Assembly: GCA_020441005.1 (NCBI GenBank)
Contig: JAGRNA010000018.1
Coordinates: 2,148-52,345, forward strand
Reading direction: 5' to 3'
Source: Leptospiraceae bacterium
GTDB lineage: Bacteria; Spirochaetota; Leptospiria; Leptospirales; Leptonemataceae
Length of the DNA stretch: 50,198 nucleotides
In this document: positions 35,708 through 44,000 of the stretch, in pieces
Numbering within the stretch: the first letter of the stretch is position 1
Layout of the letters: each line of letters begins with the position of its first letter
Translations under genes and position numbers: made by a program
Notes under the pieces: model-generated
What the model was told of the DNA's origin: nothing
Database searches by the model: none
Seen by the model: only the letters and a program-made list of their open reading frames with translations

Positions 35708-36544
35708 TCAACACACTCTGGATTGACGCAATTGCCGGCGAGAATTACAGAATTCCAGCGCGCTTTCCAGGCTGCGATTCACGATCAACTCCGGGGGGAA
35801 GTCCATCGCGCGAATCAATTCCAGGACCTCTTGATGAAAGCCGATCTCGGCGGCAGCATGCGCATCCGAACTGACACTGATCTGACAATCCGCTTGCCTG
35901 GCAGCCGCGAGCAGCGACCGGATCACGTCCGTTTCGATCCGTTTATAACGCAGATAGGAATTGTTAACCTCCAGAGCCACACCGGCCGTTGCAGCAACCC
36001 GAGCCAGAGCAACATAATCCACCTGATAACGACGGCTGTAGGGATGGCCGACAATGTCCAGCGCCGCCTGCCCAACCACCTGCTGCAAAACCGCGTTTAC
36101 ATCTTCGCGACCGGCATCAAACAAGTGCTCAAACTCATGAATAGAAGCGATCACCAGATCCAGCTGGCCTTCGAGTCCCGGCGGCACATCAATCCATTCC
36201 GAGCGGCCGGTTGTGACCGGTCCCAGAATATTACATTCGATACCCTTAAATAATTTTAGTTTTATCTCCGGCGGCGGAGCATAACGACTGAGCAAGGTGT
36301 GAAAATAATGCTTGTCGGGCGCCTGTACACGCTCCAGGTCCGCTTGCAAATCCGCCTGCTGGAGCCGGGCCGCGAGAAGGTAAATGGTATTATCCAGACC
36401 GGGACTGTGATCGGTCAGAGCGACGGCCACCAGGCCCCGACTGGCAGCGGCCCGCAGCATTTCATCGATCGAATTCTGGGCGTGATGGGAGGCGATCGAA
36501 TGGCTGTGAAAATCTACTGCGAGGCCAACTTGACTCAACTGCAT
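35708..36544 (-). CDS. PHP domain metal-dependent hydrolase
   Basis: 278 residues. Metal-binding motifs in order: DFHSHS, LTDHSPG, KGIECNI, ASIHEF, GHPYSRR and SSDAHAAAEIG, the full PHP set. The lone-PHP architecture resembles YcdX/histidinol-phosphatase-like phosphoesterases. GVALEVNNSYLRYK is typical of the YcdX side. Substrate unknown. It is the last GC-rich core-type gene before the AT-rich repeat region. Confidence 0.88.
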   Translation of the reverse strand: MQLSQVGLAVDFHSHSIASHHAQNSIDEMLRAAASRGLVAVALTDHSPGLDNTIYLLAARLQQADLQADLERVQAPDKHYFHTLLSRYAPPPEIKLKLFKGIECNILGPVTTGRSEWIDVPPGLEGQLDLVIASIHEFEHLFDAGREDVNAVLQQVVGQAALDIVGHPYSRRYQVDYVALARVAATAGVALEVNNSYLRYKRIETDVIRSLLAAARQADCQISVSSDAHAAAEIGFHQEVLELIRAMDFPPELIVNRSLESALEFCNSRRQLRQSRVC

Positions 36545-36765
36545 AGCTTTGCAGGCTGGCGGGCCAGCTCAGGCTGTCCAGTGGAATTGCCCGGACGCGC
36601 AGTGCCCTGTGCCGCATTTATGTAGAAGCGATCCCAAAGCCCTCCATGGTATGGGGGACGCAGAACGCAATTTGATCGCAAAGCTCCTAAATTGCTAAAT
36701 TTCTATGGAGATTTCGCCAGTGGTAACACATCCTGTGTTGCCAGAGACTGCTCGGGCACAGGCTC

Positions 36766-36921
36766 CTAAATTGTAATATTCTCCATTGCTCTTTCTATAT
36801 GATCCGCAATTTGAGCCGCAGTTTGTGAACCCTGCCGGGCATACAGCTTGCAGGCTTCCTTGATTGTCTTAAGCTCGCTGAAATTCAGATTCGCAATGGC
36901 GAATTCATTGTCCGGATTCAT
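36766..36921 (-). CDS. Small helical protein of unknown function (51 residues)
   Basis: The frame runs from the ATG at 36921 (GTGAAAG about 8 bp upstream) to a TAG at 36766. The product begins MNPDNEFAIANLNFSELKTI and ends in an amphipathic helix (AAQIADHIERAMENITI). The balanced composition looks like a real protein, and it lies just before the repeat array. No family recognised; an antitoxin-like or regulatory role is possible but unsupported. Confidence 0.4.
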   Translation of the reverse strand: MNPDNEFAIANLNFSELKTIKEACKLYARQGSQTAAQIADHIERAMENITI

Positions 36922-37006
36922 TTTACCAACTTTCACCAGTAAAAACTACTGTCGCGCTAACCGCTTGTCAATGATTTCCAATCATAAACAACGCTGCGGC
37001 TGCGAG

Positions 37007-37045
37007 TTGGGCCCGTATTCCGCCTGCTGCAAACGCTTCAGCTAT
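37007..37045 (+). repeat. Diverged copy of the right-end repeat
   Basis: GCGAGTTGGGCCCG followed by CTGCTGCAAA at the same spacing parallels the 91-bp direct repeat near 49.86 and 50.12 kb, so related elements flank both ends of the accessory region. Confidence 0.45.
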
Positions 37046-37190
37046 AGACCAACTGCTTCTCCTGATGTGTCATACAGCCGCACTCCCTTTCCCTAATCCT
37101 GCCTACAAGTCGGGCTGCATCCTCTTTTGTCTTTTTTTGCCCAAATCAATCCAAAAATCATTGACTCAGCCCAATTCGTGCGAAACTATC

Positions 37191-37322
37191 GGCACCGGGT
37201 CGGATTTCTGTCAATTTGTTTCTCTTTACCCTTCGACAGGCTCAGGGACCAGGGGGCTTTGACTCAAATTTGCCAAGGGATTTGGGGCGCGCTTTTATTT
37301 ATGAACGCGCACTAAATTCCTG
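37191..37322 (+). repeat. Array repeat copy A
   Basis: First of six related intergenic repeats. Starts GGCACCGGGTCGGATTTC, then TGTCAATTTGTTTC. The centre carries CTTCGACAGGCTCAGGGACC (37231-37250), followed by GGGATTTGGGGCGCGC, and the copy ends GAACGCGCACTAAATTCCTG. Sits just upstream of the WG-repeat gene. Confidence 0.85.
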
Positions 37323-37344
37323 TATAGTATAGAGAGTAAATCTA

Positions 37345-39576
37345 ATGAGAAAAGCAATTCCATTTGTTTTTGTCTGCCTGGGTTCACTATGGAGCCGGCC
37401 AGTCGTAGAGTTAACACATTTTAATGATGCTCGTGATTTTCAAAATGGCCGTGCACGTTTATCACTATTTGGTAAATATGGCTTGGTAGACCGACGGGGT
37501 ATTTGCAAGTCTCGCTTTGACTATATATTCATTGATAGATTTAGCAACGGTCTTGCTCCGGCTTTACTCAGAGGTAAATGGGGCTATATTGATCGCAATG
37601 GTCAAACGATAATCTTACACCATTATAGTCAGGCCCGTCCTTTTTATCAGGGTCGGGCAGCAGTGGCTAAAAAAGAAAAGTGGGGGTATATTGATTTGAA
37701 CGGCAATCTCCTGATTGATATACAATTCCAGGAGGCGCGTGACTTTCACGAACAAATGGCTGCCGTTAAACGTAATGATAAATGGGGATTCATTGACACA
37801 AATGGCTCCATTGCCATTCCTTTTCAGTTTGAAAATGCATGGCATTTTTCAGAGGGTTTGGCTGCAGTACAGGTAAAGAACAAATGGGGATTCATTAATA
37901 GTGCAGGTCAAATAGTTATTGAGCCCCGTTTTAAAAATGAGACGAAGCATGGCGTTCAAGACACTCCGTCCTACAAAAAATACGTATTTCAAAATGGTGT
38001 CGCACCAGTTTCAGTAGGTGTGAGAATTCATGGCAATATTATTGAACAACATGCCTTGATCAATAAGGTCGGCGCTTTTGTAATCAAGCCGTCATTCCAA
38101 AAGGATTTCTATCGTTTTTCTGCCGGACTAGCTCCATTCGAAAGCAGCGAAAACGTATGGGGATTTGTGAACCACAAAGGAAAGATTGTAATCCCGCCAA
38201 AGTACTTTTGGGCTTATCCATTTGCTGAGGGTCTGGCGCAGGTAGCAGTGAAGCAAAAAGCAGGTGCTTATAAATACGGTTACATTGATCCCAAAGGAGA
38301 GATGATCATTCCGCCGGTGTTTGATAATGCATACAGTTTTCAGGAAGGACGGGCTTCAGTTAAGTTCAATGGACGCTGGGGTTATATAGACAGAACAGGT
38401 CAATTTTCTGTGTTGCCCAATGCCCGACAGGTCAAAAAGTTCAAAGAAGGCTTTGGCCGCATTGATTACAACGACTCCCGTCAAATTAATAGTGTGTTTT
38501 TTCCAACTACAACGTTTTTGCCTTCACATTCAGGTTTTGTCGATCGTTCCGGCAGATTATTTAAACTCCAGCATTCTGTTACAAAATGCGGACTAAATAG
38601 TGAAAGCAAGTCGCTCATTTTTGATGATGTCAAAGAGTTTAGCGAAGATATGGCCGCTGTTCAAAAAAACGATCTATGGGGATTTGTACACCGCAGTGGC
38701 CAGCTGCGAATCCCTTTTCAATATGAAGCTGTAGGTACAGCCTTTAATCAGGACAGGATGGCAGTTCAAAAAAACGGCAAATGGGGGTATATCAACCGCA
38801 AGGGCTACCTTGTCATTGGATTACAATATGATGATGCGAAAAGTTTTCAGGAAGGACTCGCAGCAATCCAAATCAATGGTAAGTACGGCTTTATTGACAA
38901 ATCAGGAAAGATCCTTATCCAGGCACAATTCGAAAGCGCACAATTCTTTTCCGAAGGACTCAGCCCGGTCAAAATAAAGGGCAAGTATGGTTATATCAAC
39001 AAAACTGGTAATGTTGTGATTCAGCCGAAGTATGTGTGGGCGTATCCATTTAGAGGTAAGCGGGCTGTTGTTCTGATGGACTGGGATTCATATGCCCTGA
39101 TTGACAATAACGGAAATTATGTCATAGAACCCGGAAATACAAAAATTACCGGGTTTGAGAGTAATTTGTCAGCTTTTCAAAGCAAGCAACAAGGAGCCGG
39201 TTTCATAAATCCGGATGGAAAGCTGGCAATTCCAATGCAGTATAAACAGGTCGGCTCCTTTAGCAACGGATTGACGAATGTGCAGCTTACAGACGGACGC
39301 TGGGGTTATATTGATCGCAATAATAGTATGGTGATTCCACCGCGCTGGCATGAAGCCCATAGCTTTAGTGAAGGATTTGCCCGGGTAATGCTAACGGTTC
39401 TGAATTTAGGTCCGCGCTATGGCTTTATCAATACACAAGGAGAATATCTTGTGTTTCCAGAATTTGATGACACTGGTTCTTTCAATAACGGTTTTGCCCC
39501 GGTAAGGAGCGGTCAAAAATTCGGTTTCATTGATACTAGAGGTCAATTATTAAAGATAGAGGATAGTAAATTATAG
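37345..39576 (+). CDS. Secreted WG-repeat protein with about 19 repeats
   Basis: 743 residues with a short signal peptide (AIPFVFVCLGSLWS). Almost the whole protein is WG (beta-rich) repeats: I count about 19 units with the W/Y-G-(Y/F)-I-(D/N)-x-x-G core, e.g. KWGYIDRNG, KWGFIDTNG, KYGYIDPKG, RWGYIDRTG, KYGFIDKSG, each preceded by an F-x-(E/N)-G-(L/R)-A segment. WG-repeat proteins are usually exported and thought to bind partners or peptidoglycan; no enzyme motif. DNA is much more AT-rich than the core genes. The stop TAG lies inside repeat copy B (TATAGGCACC). Confidence 0.9.
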   Translation: MRKAIPFVFVCLGSLWSRPVVELTHFNDARDFQNGRARLSLFGKYGLVDRRGICKSRFDYIFIDRFSNGLAPALLRGKWGYIDRNGQTIILHHYSQARPFYQGRAAVAKKEKWGYIDLNGNLLIDIQFQEARDFHEQMAAVKRNDKWGFIDTNGSIAIPFQFENAWHFSEGLAAVQVKNKWGFINSAGQIVIEPRFKNETKHGVQDTPSYKKYVFQNGVAPVSVGVRIHGNIIEQHALINKVGAFVIKPSFQKDFYRFSAGLAPFESSENVWGFVNHKGKIVIPPKYFWAYPFAEGLAQVAVKQKAGAYKYGYIDPKGEMIIPPVFDNAYSFQEGRASVKFNGRWGYIDRTGQFSVLPNARQVKKFKEGFGRIDYNDSRQINSVFFPTTTFLPSHSGFVDRSGRLFKLQHSVTKCGLNSESKSLIFDDVKEFSEDMAAVQKNDLWGFVHRSGQLRIPFQYEAVGTAFNQDRMAVQKNGKWGYINRKGYLVIGLQYDDAKSFQEGLAAIQINGKYGFIDKSGKILIQAQFESAQFFSEGLSPVKIKGKYGYINKTGNVVIQPKYVWAYPFRGKRAVVLMDWDSYALIDNNGNYVIEPGNTKITGFESNLSAFQSKQQGAGFINPDGKLAIPMQYKQVGSFSNGLTNVQLTDGRWGYIDRNNSMVIPPRWHEAHSFSEGFARVMLTVLNLGPRYGFINTQGEYLVFPEFDDTGSFNNGFAPVRSGQKFGFIDTRGQLLKIEDSKL

Positions 39577-39750
39577 GCACCGGGTCGGATTTCTGTCAAT
39601 TTGTTTCCATACCCTTAGACAGCGGTTATCGAGCGAAGTCGAGATGCAGGGACCACGGGGCTTTGATTTAGATTAGCCACTTGTACTGAGCGAAGCCGAA
39701 GTGAGGGATTTGGGGCGCACTTTTATTTATGAACGCGCACTAAAGTCCTG
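39570..39750 (+). repeat. Array repeat copy B
   Basis: Longest copy (~180 bp). It shares GGCACCGGGTCGGATTTC and the following ~14 bases exactly with copy A, and has the same GGGATTTGGGGCGCAC and GAACGCGCACTAAA blocks. Its centre holds two inserts, around 39622-39654 (ATCGAGCGAAGTCGAG) and 39680-39705 (CTGAGCGAAGCCGAAG). The stop of the WG gene is inside its first bases. Confidence 0.85.
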
Positions 39751-39958
39751 GAAAATTAGATAATATGCTGGCTTGTCACGAGTAAAGATTTCTAATTTAT
39801 ATATTTTTTTATAAATAAAATGCAACCTGATTCAGATGGCTCGATTATTTCCGCGACCTTGATTCGGCTCGTCTCAACTCCACTCGCATCAACTCCAGAC
39901 TATGAATTTAACCGCAAAAAACGGGTGACCGACTGGAGCAACCGGATAACAGTGCGCC
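39751..39958. other. Leader region upstream of the GNAT gene
   Basis: About 210 bp, AT-rich at first (TATATATTTTTTTATAAATAAAA near 39800). No gene and no clear promoter pair. Together with copy B it fills the gap after the WG-repeat gene. Confidence 0.4.
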
Positions 39959-40444
39959 ATGATTATTCGAAGGGCATGTTTGTCAGACGAGTCCTCTATT
40001 CATGCTGTATTGGTTGAGTCCTACTTTGAATTTGCTGCAAGAATCGGTTCGGATAACTGGACGACGATGCGTTCCCGACTGGAAAAGGCCGCAGAATATG
40101 CCGGTCTGGAAACATTTTATTTAGCTGAAATAAAGGTCCATTTGGTTGGTTTGATTTCCTATGCAGCGCCATTTAAAGGAACTACACCACGAATTCCAGA
40201 GGATTGGGCTTCGATTCGTTTCCTGGGAGTTTTGCCATCTGCACAGGGTCAAGGGATCGGTCGCCTGCTGACCGAACAATGCATAGTAAATGCCAGGGAA
40301 GACAGGGCAAAGTCAATCGGTCTTTTTACCAGTGAGGCCATGATTGCCGCCCAAAAACTGTATACGAATCTTGGCTTTTGTCGCGTATCAGAAATCGATT
40401 CGCATTTCGGCTTGCGTTACTGGTTATACAAGCTTGATTTATGA
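39959..40444 (+). CDS. GNAT family N-acetyltransferase
   Basis: 161 residues, the typical single-domain GNAT length. Motif A is visible as IRFLGVLPSAQGQGIGRLL (the Q/R-x-x-G-x-G/A acetyl-CoA loop), with the C-terminal AAQKLYTNLGFCRV motif B. It starts MIIRRACLSDE, the usual GNAT entry. The only clearly cytoplasmic product in the repeat array. The acceptor substrate is unknown. No good ribosome site immediately before the ATG. Confidence 0.85.
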   Translation: MIIRRACLSDESSIHAVLVESYFEFAARIGSDNWTTMRSRLEKAAEYAGLETFYLAEIKVHLVGLISYAAPFKGTTPRIPEDWASIRFLGVLPSAQGQGIGRLLTEQCIVNAREDRAKSIGLFTSEAMIAAQKLYTNLGFCRVSEIDSHFGLRYWLYKLDL

Positions 40445-40457
40445 GCTTTGTATGTGC

Positions 40458-40940
40458 TCAATACTTGAAAATCCGCTGAAACAATACTCTCAAATCCTGG
40501 TCCAGGCTATTGACAATCCTGGTATAGCCAACGCGATCGCCTTTCAGGACTGGCTGTATGTTCCATTCCAGGGGCCAGTCATTTTGCAAGCCGCAAAAAC
40601 CCTCAAGATTCAGAACATTTCTTTTGATCTGCCAGACCCTGGTCTGCAATTCACCGCCGGATACGGTGTTCAAATACTTTTCGTCCTGCTCCAGTTCAGG
40701 CAGGATCAGATTTACTATTAGCATGATAGTATTCAGATAAATACCGGTGTGATAGCATAACTCGGAATCTCCCCCCTTACGTTCCAGGGTTTCAGAAAGC
40801 GGCATATAAAGAAAACTGACCGAAGTGGCTAATTCAGAAAGCTTTGCTGATTTGGCAAGATCCTGGGCGGGATTGGCGTGTAAAAATCCATTGGTGCAAA
40901 AGATGATTAAGAGCCAAACTTGAAGATATTTTCTGAACAT
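40458..40940 (-). CDS. Small secreted protein of unknown function
   Basis: 160 residues with a signal peptide (VWLLIIFCTNGFLHA). The mature part is largely helical, with one Cys pair candidate (ELCYH, GFCGLQ) and many hydrophobic residues (IYLNTIMLIVNLILPELE). It is opposite in strand to the other array genes and converges with the GNAT gene, sharing the module between repeat copies B and C. No family recognised. Confidence 0.55.
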   Translation of the reverse strand: MFRKYLQVWLLIIFCTNGFLHANPAQDLAKSAKLSELATSVSFLYMPLSETLERKGGDSELCYHTGIYLNTIMLIVNLILPELEQDEKYLNTVSGGELQTRVWQIKRNVLNLEGFCGLQNDWPLEWNIQPVLKGDRVGYTRIVNSLDQDLRVLFQRIFKY

Positions 40941-40969
40941 GCCGAATTACCTGTTATTGCAAATAATGA

Positions 40970-41131
40970 ATGACCGAACTAATGAATTTATATCGGCCAA
41001 TTTTACAATCCCGTTTTGGACTCAGACAAAATAATGGTTTGTTACCAGAATTCCCTGAATTTATTGATCAGCTTATCGATTCGACATTGACAGGCATAAA
41101 AAACAGGGATAGTAACACAGACTTTTGCTAA
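40970..41131 (+). CDS. Possible small protein or gene remnant (53 residues)
   Basis: The ATG at 40970 directly follows an in-frame TGA and runs to a TAA at 41129-41131. The product (MTELMNLYRPILQSRFGLRQ, then NNGLLPEFPEFIDQLIDSTL and a short tail) has a protein-like composition but no known family. It may be the remains of an older gene in this module. It ends 30 bp before repeat copy C. Confidence 0.3.
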   Translation: MTELMNLYRPILQSRFGLRQNNGLLPEFPEFIDQLIDSTLTGIKNRDSNTDFC

Positions 41132-41160
41132 AGCCGGCCAAATCCATCTTACTATCAGGT

Positions 41161-41276
41161 AAATTACAGGCGCCGTGTCGATTTCAGGTCAGTTCTTTTC
41201 TCTTTAGGAGCATTGATCCAGATTGGCCAGGGAATTCGGGGCGCATTTCAAATAATGAACTCGCACTAAATTCCTA
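41161..41276 (+). repeat. Array repeat copy C
   Basis: Short form without a central insert: AAATTACAGGCGCCGTGTCG, ATTTCAGGTCAGTTCTTTTC, GATTGGCCAGGGAATTCGGG, GCGCATTTCA, then ACTCGCACTAAATTCCT. It is the most diverged at the 5' block. Confidence 0.8.
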
Positions 41277-41333
41277 GAAAATCGGATGATAATAGATTCG
41301 ACATTCAGGAAGCGTTTGGGGAAACTGAACTGA

Positions 41334-41936
41334 ATGAGAGGGACTATGCGGTATTCTATAGCGTTGCTGTTCATGGTAATCGTGCTGCTGGGAGGGTGTA
41401 ATCCGGCGGTAGCTGAGAGCTACGCAGTTGTGCGTGATGGCTTGCCATTTTACGAACAAAAGACGGCCGATAGCCGCATGCTTCGGCTGATACCTTACGG
41501 TGGTAAGGTCGAACTCGTCGAAAAAAGCGGCGAATGGACCGAGATCCTTTTTTACGGCGAGTCAGGGTTTGTTCGTTCATCTGGCCTTTCTAATAAGGTG
41601 GTTTATTCTGAGCCCTTGCTGAGGGGAACGTATTTCGAGCATCACGAAAAGCTCGGTTCGGGAACGCAACTTCTTGAGCTGCGGCCAGATTCTCAAGAGT
41701 TCAGGTTTACGTTGAACTTCTGCGGGAGTGGCGAGGATTTGACCGGTCGTTACGAAATATATGCGCCGTTGTGGCATTCCCCCGACCTCTTCAGTCTGCG
41801 TCTTGTCCACACCAGTGCGCGGGTACAAAATCCGATTCTCTTTGAAATCTTCGGAGAGAATCGATTGAAACTGATTACGCCGATCGATTCTGCCTGTGCG
41901 CTGCAGGGTGCGGAATATGTCAGGAAGCAAGAGTGA
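41334..41936 (+). CDS. SH3-domain lipoprotein
   Basis: 200 residues (196 from the ATG at 41346). The signal ends in lipobox LGGC (Cys22). The mature N-terminus is a bacterial SH3-like domain: SYAVVRDGLPFYEQKTADSRMLRLIPYGGKVELVEKSGEWTEILFYGESGFV, with the GxVR/W-x-x-I...GfV features. The second half is a ~100-residue domain I do not recognise, with two Cys. Probably anchored in an envelope membrane and bound to cell wall or protein partners. GC content is higher than its array neighbours. The stop is 5 bp before repeat copy D. Confidence 0.75.
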   Translation: MRGTMRYSIALLFMVIVLLGGCNPAVAESYAVVRDGLPFYEQKTADSRMLRLIPYGGKVELVEKSGEWTEILFYGESGFVRSSGLSNKVVYSEPLLRGTYFEHHEKLGSGTQLLELRPDSQEFRFTLNFCGSGEDLTGRYEIYAPLWHSPDLFSLRLVHTSARVQNPILFEIFGENRLKLITPIDSACALQGAEYVRKQE

Positions 41937-41940
41937 TGTA

Positions 41941-42055
41941 AAATTATAGGCACCGGGCCGATTTCAGGTCAATTCTTTTCTCTCTAGGGCATTGATCAAG
42001 ATTGGCCAGAGGATTTGGGGCGCACTTCAGCCACTGAATGCGCACTGAATTCCGG
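41941..42055 (+). repeat. Array repeat copy D
   Basis: Cleanest short copy. Inner inverted repeat GGTCAAT(T)CTT / AAGATTGGCC. The 3' end folds as GCGCA-(C)-TTCAG, loop CCA, CTGAA-TGCGC (42020-42043), a 10-bp stem with one bulged C. Begins with AAATTATAGGCACCGGG right after the SH3 lipoprotein gene. Confidence 0.85.
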
Positions 42056-42186
42056 GAAAACAAAGCTTTAATACATAGTAAAACCTAATGTAAAGTCTTA
42101 AGAATTTAAAAGAGTGCTGGGCCAGACATTCTGCCTGGTGTGAATAAAACTTGCCAGTTATTTTGAATTACAGATACTGTTTTTTT

Positions 42187-43722
42187 ATGAAATCAATATC
42201 CATATTAATTTTTTGCATTAGTTCGGCTTTCTGCGGCTTATATGCTCAGGAGCAAGGACCTGCTAATTACAGTCAGGCTTATGATGTATACTGGCAAGCA
42301 CATAAGGCCTTCGCGCAAAATCAGCACGAAAAAGCCATGCAACTGCTGAAAAAAGTTGAAGCATATACTGAAGTAAAGCCGGAGCATAAAAACTTTTTCG
42401 ATCATGGTTATCGCAATTTTTCTTTAATAGATATGGTCGAAAAGCATCGGGATTTGGGAAAAATCCAGGCTGATACGATTCACAAAGTTCTGGTTTTGTA
42501 TATCATGAAAACTGACATTAAATTTCGTAAGCAGCATATTCATAAGTCTTTCACTCCGGAGTTGAAGGACACGGCCTATATATCGCAGGAAATCTGTAAG
42601 AAATATATGGAAGTCATGAGTGGGGGCAAACTGTCCCTGGAATTTGACCGCATGGATTTGAATTCTGTTTTAACTGGATTGGATGCTTTTGGCTATAAAG
42701 GTCCAAGTAAAGCTCCTATGGAGACGGTGCACTCCAGATTGGAATCATTGCAACCTTATCCCGGTGAGCTGTTATTAGAAAAGTATAATGAATACGACAC
42801 CTTTATGTTCTATTATCACAGCGGGGGATTAAGTCTGCCCAATGGCGGAGGAGCAACAGCTGTGGGCGGCAGTCTGAATTTCTATTTTACTCCCTATGGT
42901 CTGAGCGGACCGCGACGTGGTCGCCTGATGGTTTCCGAAAGACTGATCAATAAACCCGGCACCCTGTTTCATGAGTTTTTTCATACCATAGAGCAGCGAT
43001 ATGGAATTCAGCCGGGTCATGGATTCTGGCCACATTTACGTAAAAATTTTCCTGAATGGAAAGGCGAAGGTGAATTTGATTACTATCGCTACCACTTTGG
43101 AAAAATCGCAAAAACTGCCGGATTTGAAAAATTCGAATTTCATGAAAGCTGGCCATCGAATGCTACCAAGACACAGTTTTCAGAAATGCACCAGAAAATG
43201 CGTCGGATCCCGATGACTGATTTGCAGAAAGCCGAGTCCCTTTTTATAAAAGCCCAGGAGTCCTATGTTCATGGCAATAAGGATGCCAAAAAATTGCTCT
43301 ATCGAGTCATCAAACTGAATCCTTATCATTACAGAGCTTTGTATTATCTTACAATATTGGAAAACACAGATAAAAATTCCGATCTGGCATTTGAACTCAT
43401 CCGGAGAGCATATAAGATTAACCCCTATGACAGTCTGATCTGTTACTGGATGGGAGTAAAACACTTTCATATTAGGGAACTGGACGAATCTATAAAGTAT
43501 TTGTCAGAATCTTTAGCAAACGATCCTGTTTATGATTCGGCCTGGCAATACAGGGGTTTTGTTCATTATCAAAAAGGTGAATATAATCAGGCACTCGCTG
43601 ATTTCAAAAGCTGTCTGGAAAAAAGCGATCGTTTTCGTAATTGGATTACTGAATTTCTCGAGGGAAGGCAGAAAAGTGGAGATTTGGAAGCTGGGGAAAT
43701 GTTGGAAAAATTATCACTGTAA
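42187..43722 (+). CDS. Secreted TPR protein with HExxH metallopeptidase-like motif
   Basis: 511 residues from the ATG at 42187; the longer frame would need a TTG. The signal peptide (SILIFCISSAFCGLYAQ) is cleaved near residue 21. A helical region (~22-80) is followed by a ~250-residue central domain containing YYHSGGLSLPNGGG and LFHEFFHTIEQRYG, in which HEFFH fits the zinc-binding HExxH of metallopeptidases. A third ligand is not certain (E or H in GHGFWP or EFDYYRYHF). C-terminal TPR units span ~350-500 (ALYYLTILENTDKNSDLAFELI..., AWQYRGFVHYQKGEYNQALADF). No ribosome site seen. Confidence 0.7.
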   Translation: MKSISILIFCISSAFCGLYAQEQGPANYSQAYDVYWQAHKAFAQNQHEKAMQLLKKVEAYTEVKPEHKNFFDHGYRNFSLIDMVEKHRDLGKIQADTIHKVLVLYIMKTDIKFRKQHIHKSFTPELKDTAYISQEICKKYMEVMSGGKLSLEFDRMDLNSVLTGLDAFGYKGPSKAPMETVHSRLESLQPYPGELLLEKYNEYDTFMFYYHSGGLSLPNGGGATAVGGSLNFYFTPYGLSGPRRGRLMVSERLINKPGTLFHEFFHTIEQRYGIQPGHGFWPHLRKNFPEWKGEGEFDYYRYHFGKIAKTAGFEKFEFHESWPSNATKTQFSEMHQKMRRIPMTDLQKAESLFIKAQESYVHGNKDAKKLLYRVIKLNPYHYRALYYLTILENTDKNSDLAFELIRRAYKINPYDSLICYWMGVKHFHIRELDESIKYLSESLANDPVYDSAWQYRGFVHYQKGEYNQALADFKSCLEKSDRFRNWITEFLEGRQKSGDLEAGEMLEKLSL

Positions 43723-43793
43723 GAGAACAGTATATCAATAAGGCTGAATGATTCTCTCCTGCTCAGAAAATAACCAGGAAAATTATTAATGAT

Positions 43794-43933
43794 AAATTAT
43801 AGGCACCGGGTCGATTGTAGGTCAATTCTTTTCTCTAAAGGGGGCATTGGCACTTCGACGAGCTCAGCGGAACTCCAGATTGGCCAGGGGATTCGGGGCG
43901 CACTTAAGATACTGAACGCGCACTAAATTCTTA
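43794..43933 (+). repeat. Array repeat copy E
   Basis: AAATTATAGGCACCGGGTCG opening, then GGTCAATTCTTTTCTCT, a central insert CACTTCGACGAGCTCAGCGG (43851-43870), GATTGGCCAGGGGATTCGGG and GAACGCGCACTAAATTCTT. Starts about 70 bp after the preceding stop. Confidence 0.85.
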
Positions 43934-44000
43934 GAGAATACTGAAGGAAAAACCAAAAATATCATACAAATCCAGGAAAGCTTATCGATCGCGAAACTCA

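Larger units (their letters stand above)
36545..37190. other. Junction region between core block and repeat array
   Basis: About 650 bp without a long gene. GCTCCTAAATTG occurs twice about 80 bp apart (36684 and 36763). There is an imperfect hairpin GGTAACACA-TCC-TGTGTTGCC at 36722-36742, a 51-codon minus-strand frame (separate entry), and a diverged relative of the right-end repeat around 37007-37045. Base composition becomes AT-richer along it. Confidence 0.5.

Noticed and set aside
39820-40017. 65-codon plus-strand frame before the GNAT gene
   Set aside because: Overlaps the well-supported GNAT start in another frame and has no recognisable features.
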